Of a stretch of DNA of 64,000 bases, positions 1-8,330 are shown piece after piece. How positions within the stretch are numbered: the first letter of the stretch is position 1; each line of letters begins with the position of its first letter. The DNA is from UBA8437 sp963933195. Its GTDB lineage: Bacteria; Planctomycetota; Planctomycetia; Planctomycetales; Planctomycetaceae. Location: assembly GCA_963933195.1 (NCBI GenBank), contig CAWVUS010000001.1, positions 11,779 to 75,778 of the forward strand. The letters run 5' to 3'. The notes under the pieces are model-generated. The model ran no database searches and was not told the origin of the DNA. It saw only the letters and a list, made by a program, of their open reading frames with translations. Position numbers and translations under genes: made by a program.

Positions 1-528
<528 letters not shown>

Positions 529-574
529 GCCGCTCTCCCCTCCCCTCGTTCTCCTCGAGAAGAAGATCCACAAG

Positions 575-1714
575 ATGAGTGACAAGACACCACTGAACAT
601 CGGCATGATCGGTTACGGCTTCATGGGTCGGGCCCATTCCAACGCCTACTGCAAGGTCGGTAACTTCTTCGACACCAAGTACCGCCCGGTCCTCAAAGCC
701 GCCTGTGCCCGCAACCAGGAGAGCGTGCAGGCGTTTGCCGACAACTGGGGCTACGAGTCCATCGAGACCGACTGGCGGGCGTTGCTCGAGCGTGACGACA
801 TCGACGCGGTCGACATCTGCGTGCCCAACAACCTGCACAAGGAAATCGCCCTGGCCGCTGCCGACGCCGGCAAGATGATCCTCTGCGAGAAACCCCTGGC
901 GATGAACACCGCCGAGGGCGAGGAGATGTGCCAGGCCGTGGAGGCTGCCGGTGTCAACAACATGGTCTGGTACAACTACCGTCGCGTACCAGCGGTCTTT
1001 TTGGCCAAACAGCTAATCGACGAGGGACGACTGGGTAAGATCTTCCACTACCGATCGGTCTTTCTCCAGGACTGGACCATCTCGGCCGACCTGCCCCAGG
1101 GAGGGGAGGCACTGTGGCGTCTTGATGTCGATGCCGCCGGCAGTGGGGTCACTGGGGATCTGCTGGCCCACTGCATCGACACCGCCATCTGGCTCAACGG
1201 AGGCATCTCCAACGTCTCGGCCATGACCGAGACGTTTATCAAGGAACGGACCCATCAGTTGACCGGCGAGGTGCAACAGGTGGGAATCGACGACGCTTGT
1301 GCTTTCCTGGCCCGATTCGAGAACGGATCGCTGGCCACTTTCGAATCAACCCGGTATGCACGGGGCCACAAGGCCCTCTACACGTTCGAAATCAACGGTG
1401 AGCACGCTTCGATCGCCTGGGACCTCCATGACCTCCATCGTCTCTCTTACTTCGATCACAGCGACGACTCGCTGGTTCGGGGTTGGCGATCAATCCACGT
1501 CACCGACGGTGACATGCCCTACATGGACAAGTGGTGGGTCCCGGGCCTACAAATCGGCTACGAACACACCTTCGTGCACCAGGTCGCCGATTTTCTCGAA
1601 AGCCTTGAGACCGGTGAACCGGCCTCACCAACATTTCGGGATGCACTGGAAACCCAGAAAATCTGTGACGCCGTGCTCGACAGTGCCCAAAGTGGGCAAT
1701 GGACCAACGTCTGA
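575..1714 (+). CDS. Gfo/Idh/MocA family NAD(P)-dependent oxidoreductase
   Basis: A 379-residue cytoplasmic oxidoreductase. The N-terminal Rossmann domain shows the dinucleotide-binding GYGFMG at residues 13-18 and the family's CEKPLA motif at about 104-109, whose lysine is catalytic in the family. The C-terminal half is the alpha/beta substrate domain with GVTGDLLAHCIDTAIWL. The ATG at 575 is preceded by a purine-rich GAGAAGAAG and gives a normal family length; the frame is open further upstream but that part overlaps the preceding gene. It probably forms an operon with the isomerase upstream and works on a sugar or cyclitol; the substrate is unknown. Confidence 0.9.
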   Translation: MSDKTPLNIGMIGYGFMGRAHSNAYCKVGNFFDTKYRPVLKAACARNQESVQAFADNWGYESIETDWRALLERDDIDAVDICVPNNLHKEIALAAADAGKMILCEKPLAMNTAEGEEMCQAVEAAGVNNMVWYNYRRVPAVFLAKQLIDEGRLGKIFHYRSVFLQDWTISADLPQGGEALWRLDVDAAGSGVTGDLLAHCIDTAIWLNGGISNVSAMTETFIKERTHQLTGEVQQVGIDDACAFLARFENGSLATFESTRYARGHKALYTFEINGEHASIAWDLHDLHRLSYFDHSDDSLVRGWRSIHVTDGDMPYMDKWWVPGLQIGYEHTFVHQVADFLESLETGEPASPTFRDALETQKICDAVLDSAQSGQWTNV

Positions 1715-1747
1715 AACCTGGCCCCAATCACACGAGGACCACAAGCG

Positions 1748-2227
1748 ATGGACCGCCAGCCGATCTCTGAAGCAGGCTACGCCAAGTTGCGAGAGGAAAT
1801 CCGGGTGCTCGACGATGAGCGGATTCCGGATGTCCGAGAGAAGGTTGCCGAGGCACGGGCCGAAGGCGATCTGAAAGAAAATGCCGAGTATCATGGCCAA
1901 CGAGAAACTCTCGGAATGCTCGAGGCCAAGCTCAACCAACTGAAATCGAAACTCGCCGGCTGTATGATCGTCGACAAGAGCACGCTGCCCAAGGACGTGA
2001 TCACGTTCGGGAGCCGCGTGACAGTCAAGAACCTCGACGACGGCGATGTCGAGCAGTACGAGTTCGTCGGCCCCGGCGACGAGGATTACGCCCAGGAAGT
2101 GATGAAGATCCTTACCAACAGTCCACTGGCCAGTGCCCTGATGGGAAAAAAGGCCGGAGACAAGGTCGAATACGAGGCTCCGATTGGCGTGTTGAAGTAC
2201 GAGGTTCTCTCGTTCGAAGACGCCTGA
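1748..2227 (+). CDS. greA: Transcription elongation factor GreA
   Basis: A 159-residue protein, the usual GreA length (about 158). The N-terminal coiled coil enters the RNA polymerase secondary channel and stimulates cleavage of backtracked RNA; the acidic tip is visible as ARAEGDLKENAEYH (about residues 36-49). The C-terminal FKBP-like globular domain is recognised from ITFGSRVTVKNLDDGD and a final PIGVLKYEVLSFE. It starts 33 bases after the oxidoreductase stop on the same strand and may be read through from there. Nothing unusual was seen. Confidence 0.95.
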   Translation: MDRQPISEAGYAKLREEIRVLDDERIPDVREKVAEARAEGDLKENAEYHGQRETLGMLEAKLNQLKSKLAGCMIVDKSTLPKDVITFGSRVTVKNLDDGDVEQYEFVGPGDEDYAQEVMKILTNSPLASALMGKKAGDKVEYEAPIGVLKYEVLSFEDA

Positions 2228-2304
2228 TCCCAACACCTGACAGAAGCATTTTGCCACTACCCACCCACCTGCACCTAACACAGGCTCTCCGGAGAATCCC
2301 CCCC

Positions 2305-3579
2305 ATGCCGTTCAATCACCTCTCACGTGCCGTCCTCAGTGCCCTGGTGGCCCTCACAGTGCCCGCAATCGCGACTGCGGCGGACTTCTCCCAGTTTCGT
2401 GGCCCCGCCGGAGACGGACACGCTCAGGCCAGTGGGTTGCCTGTCACCTGGAATGCGACCGACCACGTGACCTGGCAGGTTCCCATCGCCGGCAAGGGCT
2501 GGTCCAGCCCGATCGTGGTCGGCAGCCACCTGTACCTGACCACCGCTGTAGCCAAAGAGGGGGGCGGACAGGACGACCAGTCACTCCGAGCACTCTGCCT
2601 GGATCTCAAAACTGGCAAGACGGTCTGGAACCAGGAGGTGTTCGACGGAAATCACGTCTCCACCAGTGGATTGCTGCACTCAAAGAACAGCCACGCCAGC
2701 CCCACACCCATCAGCGATGGCAAGAAACTCTATGTGCACTTCGGGACCGAGGGCACCGCGGCACTGGACCTGGCAACCGGACGCATCATGTGGAAGATGC
2801 AGGACCTGCCGTACGTGCCCCGGCACGGTGGCGGTGGTTCGCCCGCTCTTGTCGATGGCCTGCTGGTTGTCACCTGCGACGGACAGGATGTCGACTACGT
2901 CGCAGCCATCGACACCCGTAACGGTAAGCTCGCGTGGAAAACCGACCGCACACTCAACTTGTCTCGCAAATTCTCCTTCTCGACTCCACTGGTCATCGAA
3001 GTCGATGGAAAGAAACAAATCGTCTGCCCCGGCACCGGACTGGTTGCGGCCTACGATCCCAAGACGGGCAAGGAAATCTGGCGAGTGCTCTACGGAGACG
3101 GCTACTCCGTGATTCCTCGACCAGTCTTTGGACACGGCCTGGTCTATGTCTGCAGCGGGTGGGGCGTCCCGACCCTGTTCGCCATCCGCCCGACGGGCAG
3201 TGGAGATGTCACCGACACCCACGTCGCCTGGAAACAAACGTCCAAGGCCAATGTGCCTCATACGCCATCACTGCTCCTGATCAAGGATGACCTGTTCCTG
3301 ATCAGCGACACCGGTATCGCAAGCTCACTCGATGCCAAGACCGGCAAATTGCACTACCGCAAGCGAATTGGAGGCAAGTACTCGGCGTCACCGACATTCG
3401 CCGACGGGAAGATCTACATCCAGAGCGAAGCAGGCCAGGGATACGTGCTGAAACCCGGCCAAGAATATGTTGAACTCGGACGCAACCGCCTCGAAGGTCG
3501 CACCTTCGCCAGTTACGCGGTCGCCGACAATGCGCTGTTCATTCGCAGTGAAACCCGCCTGTTCCGAATCGAGAAGTGA
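2305..3579 (+). CDS. Secreted PQQ-like beta-propeller protein
   Basis: A 424-residue exported protein. The start ATG at 2305 gives a clean signal peptide (residues 1 to about 25, ending AIATAA) immediately followed by DFSQFRGPAGDG, the common N-terminus of planctomycete PQQ-like propellers. Repeated blade motifs of the type LDLKTGKTVW, LDLATGRIMW, IDTRNGKLAW and YDPKTGKEIW mark an eight-bladed BamB/quinoprotein-type fold. No quinone-site or dehydrogenase residues can be assigned, so enzymatic activity is not claimed. A strong hairpin lies 37 bases after the stop. A second propeller of the same kind is at 6654-7925, beyond a sigma54 activator. Confidence 0.88.
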   Translation: MPFNHLSRAVLSALVALTVPAIATAADFSQFRGPAGDGHAQASGLPVTWNATDHVTWQVPIAGKGWSSPIVVGSHLYLTTAVAKEGGGQDDQSLRALCLDLKTGKTVWNQEVFDGNHVSTSGLLHSKNSHASPTPISDGKKLYVHFGTEGTAALDLATGRIMWKMQDLPYVPRHGGGGSPALVDGLLVVTCDGQDVDYVAAIDTRNGKLAWKTDRTLNLSRKFSFSTPLVIEVDGKKQIVCPGTGLVAAYDPKTGKEIWRVLYGDGYSVIPRPVFGHGLVYVCSGWGVPTLFAIRPTGSGDVTDTHVAWKQTSKANVPHTPSLLLIKDDLFLISDTGIASSLDAKTGKLHYRKRIGGKYSASPTFADGKIYIQSEAGQGYVLKPGQEYVELGRNRLEGRTFASYAVADNALFIRSETRLFRIEK

Positions 3580-3616
3580 CCAGAATCACCGAGTTTTTGA
3601 CGGCCTCAATGAGAAA

Positions 3617-3652
3617 GCCGGCCACCGGAACACAAGCGTTCCTGTGGCCGGC
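3617..3652. terminator. Strong hairpin after the propeller gene, probable terminator
   Basis: A 36-base inverted repeat: GCCGGCCAC, one mismatched base, GGAAC, six-base loop, GTTCC, one base, GTGGCCGGC. The stem is 14 paired bases with one mismatch. It sits between the stop of the upstream plus-strand gene (3579) and the stop of the minus-strand gene ending at 3683, so it could serve both. It lacks a good T-run on the plus side (TGATTCATT), and on the minus strand is followed by TTTCTC, so classical intrinsic termination is only probable. Confidence 0.6.
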
Positions 3653-3682
3653 TGATTCATTGCGAAACAGGCAAAGGCCTTC

Positions 3683-3952
3683 TCAGGCATCCACGTCGAA
3701 CAGCACCCGTCCGGGTCCGTGATCGACGCAGTCCTCCTCGTGCCACAGCGGTAAACCCGCCGCGTACCGAGCCGCTAGGACCTGGACCTTGTCCTCTGAT
3801 CCCGGCTTCGCTCCGGTCTTCTCGAAGGGGTTGAACCCCATCTCGTCAAGTGGTTCGATCTGAAAAGGTCGATCCACGGATTCAAACAGATAAGTCAATG
3901 GTAGACCTGCTTCGGTCTCCAATCCCTGGGGCACCTCGAAGGGTGTCGGCAT
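3683..3952 (-). CDS. Small conserved-looking protein, function unknown
   Basis: An 89-residue acidic protein with no signal peptide or membrane segment. The ATG at 3952 has GGAG eight bases upstream. The second half has the pattern KPGSEDKVQVLAARYAAG then LPLWHEED; from memory, short planctomycete proteins often contain a similar 'PGS..K...L..R...G..LWH..D' segment, which would make this a lineage-specific family, but I cannot confirm it here. A second ATG at 3993 with a very strong AAGGAGG just before it opens a different frame of 32 codons and is not in frame with this protein. No function is proposed. Confidence 0.6.
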   Translation of the reverse strand: MPTPFEVPQGLETEAGLPLTYLFESVDRPFQIEPLDEMGFNPFEKTGAKPGSEDKVQVLAARYAAGLPLWHEEDCVDHGPGRVLFDVDA

Positions 3953-4468
3953 CCGGCACGCTCCACTCTCTGTTGCACATCATTGTGGTCCATCGCCTCC
4001 TTGCGCCCTCTTCCTTCCTGATTCAGCTCGTTTCCGAACTGTTGATCAACTCGCAGTCCGGCCAATTGCCGCTCCCTGCGAAATCGATCCGGCCTCCACC
4101 GACTGCGATCACAACGAGCAAGTTTCCACAGGAAACTCACACATCACGCCGGCCGGACGCCAATCAACACGGATTCCCGATCCTTCGCCGAGCCAGTGGC
4201 CCGCTCGTTCGAATCCTCTCGAACTGTCTGACCCGATCAAGATTCCACTGATACCGAACCGCAACACGCGAGACAGAGAGGTCGAAAAGTCGCGTGAGAA
4301 GAGGGGAAAGGCGGTGGTGAGAGGAATCGAAGTAGTCGTGTCGAGGCAGTTTATCCATGCCAATAAGGCCGATTGTCCCGCCTCGTGTTGTGAAAGTCAA
4401 ACACTTTTCGACGCATTCATGACACACAGTCAACGAATCGTTCGAGGCAGCCCAACCCGACCACCCGA
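3953..4468. other. Gene-free stretch of 516 bases with small palindromes and a promoter
   Basis: No convincing protein gene was found here; the open frames have no family resemblance. It does hold a near-consensus minus-strand promoter (4372-4400), a palindrome GTTGATCAAC at 4041-4050, a perfect 7-bp hairpin AGTTTCC/GGAAACT with a three-base loop at 4121-4137, and a 6-bp inverted repeat GTTCGA/TCGAAC at 4207-4224. It would form a leader of about 400 bases for the small minus-strand gene ending at 3683, or encode a small RNA. Confidence 0.5.
4372..4400 (-). promoter_or_regulatory. Sigma70-type promoter in the gene-free stretch
   Basis: Read on the minus strand: TTGACT, 17 bases, GACAAT. The -35 box matches five of six consensus bases, the spacer is ideal and the -10 box matches four of six. 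Transcription would start near 4365 and run toward the small gene at 3683-3952. Confidence 0.5.
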
Positions 4469-6478
4469 CTACGGTCGGCTGATCCCGTAGCGTTTCAGCT
4501 TTCGATCCAGCGTCGAGCGTTCGATTTCCAGGATTCGTGCTGCTTGCGACTTGTTCCAGTCGGTCGACTCGAGGACCGCCAGGATGTGTTGCTGCTCGAG
4601 CGTCTCCAGTGACACATTGCCAGTGGTGCCGGTCGAGGGGGAGGGGGAACTGGTGACACCACCGGCCACAACATGGTCGGACAGTTCCAGATCCGTCTCG
4701 CTGACCTCGTTCCCGGTACACAGGATCACTGTCCGTTCGACCAGGTTCCTCAACTCCCGGATATTTCCGGGCCAGTTGTATGCATTCAATGCCGCCAACG
4801 CGCCACCAGTGAAGCCTTCGATCTCGCGGCCTGACTTTCTCGAAAACTGCTCGAGAAAGAACTGCGCCAACTGGGCAATGTCGGCGACATGTTCTCGCAG
4901 CGGAGCCACCTGGATCTCGACGACGAACAGGCGGTAGTAAAGGTCCTTGCGAAAGGTCCCCTCGGCAATAGCCTCCTCGAGATTCCGGTTCGTGGCGGCA
5001 ACCACCCGCACATCGGCATCCACGGTCGTCCGTCCGCCGACACGTTCGAACGGGTGCCCTTCGAGGGCCCGAAGGAACTTGGCTTGGATTGCGGCTGGCA
5101 TCTCGCCGACCTCGTCCAGAAACAGCGTGCCACCATCGGCCTGTTCGAACTTGCCCGGCTTGCGATCAGTCGCCCCGGTGAAGGCCCCTTTCTCGTGACC
5201 GAACAATTCGCTTTCGAGCAATGACTCGGACAAGGCGGCACAGTTCATACAGACAAACGGCCCCAGGCGACGTCGACTGCGGAAGTGAATCGCCCGGGCC
5301 ACCAGTTCTTTGCCCACACCGCTCTCACCGCGAACCAGCACGGTCGCGTCGGTCGAAGCGATCCTCTCGATGATCCCCCGCAATTGGTCCATCGTCTCGC
5401 TGTCACCAATCAGTTCGCTATCTATCGCCAACTGGCTCCGCAACGACTCGTTCTCACCCTGTGCCTGCGCAAGCCCATTGGCCAGGGATTCCCGATCCTG
5501 CAACCCGTCCAATGCAACGGCCAACTGGTCGGCAACCGCCAGGGTGAACTCGAGATCCGTTGCTTCCAGCAGGTTCTCGCGATCGGTCGAATACAGGTGA
5601 AGCACTCCAAAAGTCACGTCTCCAGAAATCAACGGGGCGCAGATCACGCTTTCAGCATGGATTTGCCCCAGGCTGTCACGATCCACGAGCTTGCTGTCAT
5701 CGGCCACGTCTCTGGCCAGCACCGCCTCGGCCTCGGCCAGGACCGTTCCCGAAAGGTAATCGGACACCTTCTGGTAGGGGAGATCTTTCAACGAGCGGTA
5801 CGCAGCCACCCGGAGTTCGTTGGGCCGCGGCCGACTCCTGAGCCCTTTCGGCAACAGCAACACCGCCCCGATATCAGCTCGCGTTCCCGCAAACAGCCCG
5901 TCGAGCACCACACCGGCAAGTTGTTCGGCGTCACGAGCCGTCCCCATCTCTAGCGCGAGGGCGTACAGGAAAGTCAGATCACGCCGCGTGCGGTCTGGTT
6001 CAGATCCCCCCGGTTCCTCGTGTCCACGAAAACGGTTCTCGCGTCGACGGTCCAGGATCTCCGGCTCAGATTCCGGCAACGGATCATCAAAAACCATCAT
6101 CTCTGCCGTGTCAGCAACATTGACGTGAGCAGAGGATTCCGACTCGGGAAATGCGTGCAAGAGGTCCGAAGTGAAACCAAGACCACATTCACCAATCTGA
6201 ATGATCTGGCCCTCCTCCAACGGCCAATCGGCATCGACATTGACACCGTTGACCAGCGTGCCGTTGCGGCTCCCCAGGTCCCGCAGCAACCATCTCTCAC
6301 CGCTCTGGAACACCTCGCAGTGATTCCGGCTGCACACCTCGTCACGAACCACCACGCGATTGGTCGACGAGCGTCCCACGGTCGTGACCTGGCCCGGCAT
6401 CAGGCGGAACACGTCCCGCCACTGATTGCCATCTCGCACAACGAGATAGGAGGCCGCTGGGTCGGGCTGTTGCGTCAT
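4469..6478 (-). CDS. FHA-GAF-AAA+ sigma54-dependent activator with Fis-type HTH
   Basis: A 669-residue enhancer-binding protein. Domains in order: FHA (about 11-105) with VGRSSTN, CSRNHCEVF and DLGSRNGTLVNG, the phosphothreonine-binding signature; GAF (about 165-325); sigma54 AAA+ ATPase with Walker A GESGVGKE (384-391), the sigma54-contact loop GAFTGA (431-436), Walker B GGTLFLDEVG and NWPGNIRELRN; and a Fis-type HTH ending STLDRKLKRYGISRP. The ATG at 6478 starts right before the FHA domain; the frame is open further up but without domain content. It has no receiver domain, so input is probably a phosphoprotein partner through FHA and a ligand through GAF. It is divergent from the propeller gene at 6654 and could control it; I saw no convincing -24/-12 site there. 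Confidence 0.92.
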   Translation of the reverse strand: MTQQPDPAASYLVVRDGNQWRDVFRLMPGQVTTVGRSSTNRVVVRDEVCSRNHCEVFQSGERWLLRDLGSRNGTLVNGVNVDADWPLEEGQIIQIGECGLGFTSDLLHAFPESESSAHVNVADTAEMMVFDDPLPESEPEILDRRRENRFRGHEEPGGSEPDRTRRDLTFLYALALEMGTARDAEQLAGVVLDGLFAGTRADIGAVLLLPKGLRSRPRPNELRVAAYRSLKDLPYQKVSDYLSGTVLAEAEAVLARDVADDSKLVDRDSLGQIHAESVICAPLISGDVTFGVLHLYSTDRENLLEATDLEFTLAVADQLAVALDGLQDRESLANGLAQAQGENESLRSQLAIDSELIGDSETMDQLRGIIERIASTDATVLVRGESGVGKELVARAIHFRSRRRLGPFVCMNCAALSESLLESELFGHEKGAFTGATDRKPGKFEQADGGTLFLDEVGEMPAAIQAKFLRALEGHPFERVGGRTTVDADVRVVAATNRNLEEAIAEGTFRKDLYYRLFVVEIQVAPLREHVADIAQLAQFFLEQFSRKSGREIEGFTGGALAALNAYNWPGNIRELRNLVERTVILCTGNEVSETDLELSDHVVAGGVTSSPSPSTGTTGNVSLETLEQQHILAVLESTDWNKSQAARILEIERSTLDRKLKRYGISRP

Positions 6479-6653
6479 GGGCGTCACGATTCCTCTTCCG
6501 GCCCGGGACAGGAATCCGGGCGGCCCGTTGAGGATACTGGACCGCCAGAAGTGGCCGCAAGGGACGGTCTTGCAACCCCGCCGGGCATCGGCCATCCTAG
6601 GCCCGACGGGCGTTTCGTCCAACTCTCATTTTGTTCTCGGAGCCGCACGACTG

Positions 6654-7925
6654 ATGACCGGTCACCTCCCAACTGCTTTTTCCACCCGCTTTCACCGCAC
6701 GGCCATCCACGCCCTGGTGGCCTGGATTTTCGTCCTCAGCACCAATTCCAGTGACGCCGCCGATTGGACCCGCTACCGAGGCCCCAACGGGACCGGCGTC
6801 AGTGCCCTCAAGGGCATTCCCACAAACTGGAGTCCCGGTGACTACATTTTTAACGTCAAGTTGCCCGGCGAGGGTCACGGGGCAGCCGTGGTCCGGGGAA
6901 ACCGCCTGTTTGTCACCGCCGCCATCGACCGGGGTGCCACCAGGTACCTCCTGTGCCTCGATGCCGAATCGGGTGAGACCCGTTGGTCACGACAGATCGG
7001 TATGAACCGCAGTCGCAAGCATCTCAAGAGTAGTTGGGCCTCCAGCACGCCGTGTGTCGACAACCACCGGGTCTACGCCGCATTCGCCGACCAGGAACGC
7101 TATTCGGTCTCGGCCTACGATTTCGACGGTGAACTCGTCTGGCGACGAGTGCTAGGCCCCTACGAAAGCCAACACGGACTAGGGGCTTCGCCGATCATCT
7201 TCGAGGATCTCCTCATCGTCCCCAACGACCAGGATGGCCCCAGCTCGGTGATTGCACTCAACCGTCATACCGGTCGCACCGTGTGGAGCCAATTGAGAAA
7301 GTTCAAGTCGGGCCGCACCTCCTACGCCACGCCGCTGGTCATCCGTGAAAAGAACAAGACTCCACAATTGATCTGCGTCAGCGGTGAATCGGGTATCAGC
7401 AGCCTCGATCCTCGTACCGGACACCAGAACTGGGCCACGGGCCCCTTTCCACTGCGAACCGTCGCCTCGCCGGTCTATGGAAACGGGCTGGTCGTCGCCA
7501 GTTGCGGCCAGGGGGGACGATACGGTGTGTTGCAACGTGCCGTGGACACCTCTGGGCACGTGGTCTGGACACGTGAACGGATTCTGCCCTATGTCACCAC
7601 TCCGATCATCTACGGGGATCACCTTTTCGAATGGAACGATGAAGGCATTTTTGGCTGCGTCGAGTTGGCCAGCGGAAAAGATGTCTGGACCAAACGGATT
7701 GGCGGTAACTACAGCGGATCCCCAATCTGCATCGACGGCAAGATCTACGGCGTCAGCGAAAAAGGCGACGTCGTGATTGTTGCCGCCAGCCCCCAATTCA
7801 AGCTGCTCGGAAAAATCCCCCTGGGTGACCCCTGCCACTCCACACCATCGGTCGCCGGTGGCCGTCTCTACTTTCGTACCTTTCACCGGTTGATGTGTCT
7901 CCAGGCCCGGCCCGGAGACGAATAA
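6654..7925 (+). CDS. Secreted PQQ-like beta-propeller protein (second copy)
   Basis: A 423-residue exported propeller. From the ATG at 6654 there is a basic N-terminus and hydrophobic core (about residues 15-30), probable cleavage near residue 36, then DWTRYRGPNGTGVSALKGIP, the same post-signal motif type as the propeller at 2305-3579. Blade motifs include LDAESGETRW, LNRHTGRTVW, LDPRTGHQNW and VELASGKDVW. Sequence similarity to the first copy is clear in layout but not close enough for a recent duplication. It is transcribed divergently from the FHA-sigma54 activator, with 175 bases between the starts. Probable extracytoplasmic scaffold or binding protein; no enzymatic site identified. Confidence 0.87.
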   Translation: MTGHLPTAFSTRFHRTAIHALVAWIFVLSTNSSDAADWTRYRGPNGTGVSALKGIPTNWSPGDYIFNVKLPGEGHGAAVVRGNRLFVTAAIDRGATRYLLCLDAESGETRWSRQIGMNRSRKHLKSSWASSTPCVDNHRVYAAFADQERYSVSAYDFDGELVWRRVLGPYESQHGLGASPIIFEDLLIVPNDQDGPSSVIALNRHTGRTVWSQLRKFKSGRTSYATPLVIREKNKTPQLICVSGESGISSLDPRTGHQNWATGPFPLRTVASPVYGNGLVVASCGQGGRYGVLQRAVDTSGHVVWTRERILPYVTTPIIYGDHLFEWNDEGIFGCVELASGKDVWTKRIGGNYSGSPICIDGKIYGVSEKGDVVIVAASPQFKLLGKIPLGDPCHSTPSVAGGRLYFRTFHRLMCLQARPGDE

Positions 7926-7956
7926 TCCACTGACGAGACCTTCCCGGAGACCGAAC

Positions 7957-8316
7957 GTGACCACGCAGCCTAGTGGCGACGCCCAACTGGTCGAACCCGA
8001 TGGTTTCCTGCTGGAATGCCCGCATTGCCGACAGGAATTGCGTGTGGCGAAAAAATACGCCGGCGCAAACGTCGAATGCAAACTCTGTCATGGTCATTTC
8101 CGTCTCGATCCGGACCATCCCTCGACGCATCTCCTGGGTTTCTTTGCCGAGTGCCCCCACTGCCTGGAGGAACTCCGCGCCCACTGGAGGTACCGACTGG
8201 CACGAGTCGCCTGCAAGCTCTGTGGAGGCCGAATCCAGTTCGTGGCGGCCATCGCCAGGCCGCCCAACGATCGTTCGGACTCATCACGACACTCGCCGTC
8301 GGTGTCCCCGAACTGA
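7957..8316 (+). CDS. Tandem zinc-ribbon protein
   Basis: A 119-residue protein starting with GTG at 7957 (GGAG upstream at a suitable distance). It contains two zinc ribbons built alike: C21-x2-C24, C41-x2-C44 and C66-x2-C69, C86-x2-C89, each preceded by a hydrophobic residue and reading CPHC...CKLC. The spacing of 16 residues between the Cys pairs is identical in both, pointing to an internal duplication. The C-terminal 25 residues are Ser/Arg/Pro rich and look disordered. Such ribbons bind zinc and often nucleic acid or protein; no target can be named. It lies 31 bases after the propeller gene and converges on pheS. Confidence 0.7.
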   Translation: MTTQPSGDAQLVEPDGFLLECPHCRQELRVAKKYAGANVECKLCHGHFRLDPDHPSTHLLGFFAECPHCLEELRAHWRYRLARVACKLCGGRIQFVAAIARPPNDRSDSSRHSPSVSPN

Positions 8317-8330
8317 CTCGGCCAGCCAGG

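Noticed and set aside
4207..4224. GTTCGAATCC resembling a tRNA T-loop
   Set aside because: The flanking bases do not form a T-stem and no acceptor or anticodon arm is present; it is just part of a 6-bp inverted repeat.
4164..4358. A 64-codon minus-strand frame starting 12 bases after the -10 box of the promoter at 4372-4400
   Set aside because: It would be nearly leaderless, has an Arg/Ser-rich composition without hydrophobic periodicity, and nothing supports it beyond the promoter position.
6479..6653. A sigma54 (-24/-12) promoter before the second propeller
   Set aside because: The best candidate (GG ... TTGCA near 6565-6580) has nine instead of ten bases between the GG and GC elements and a poor -24 box.
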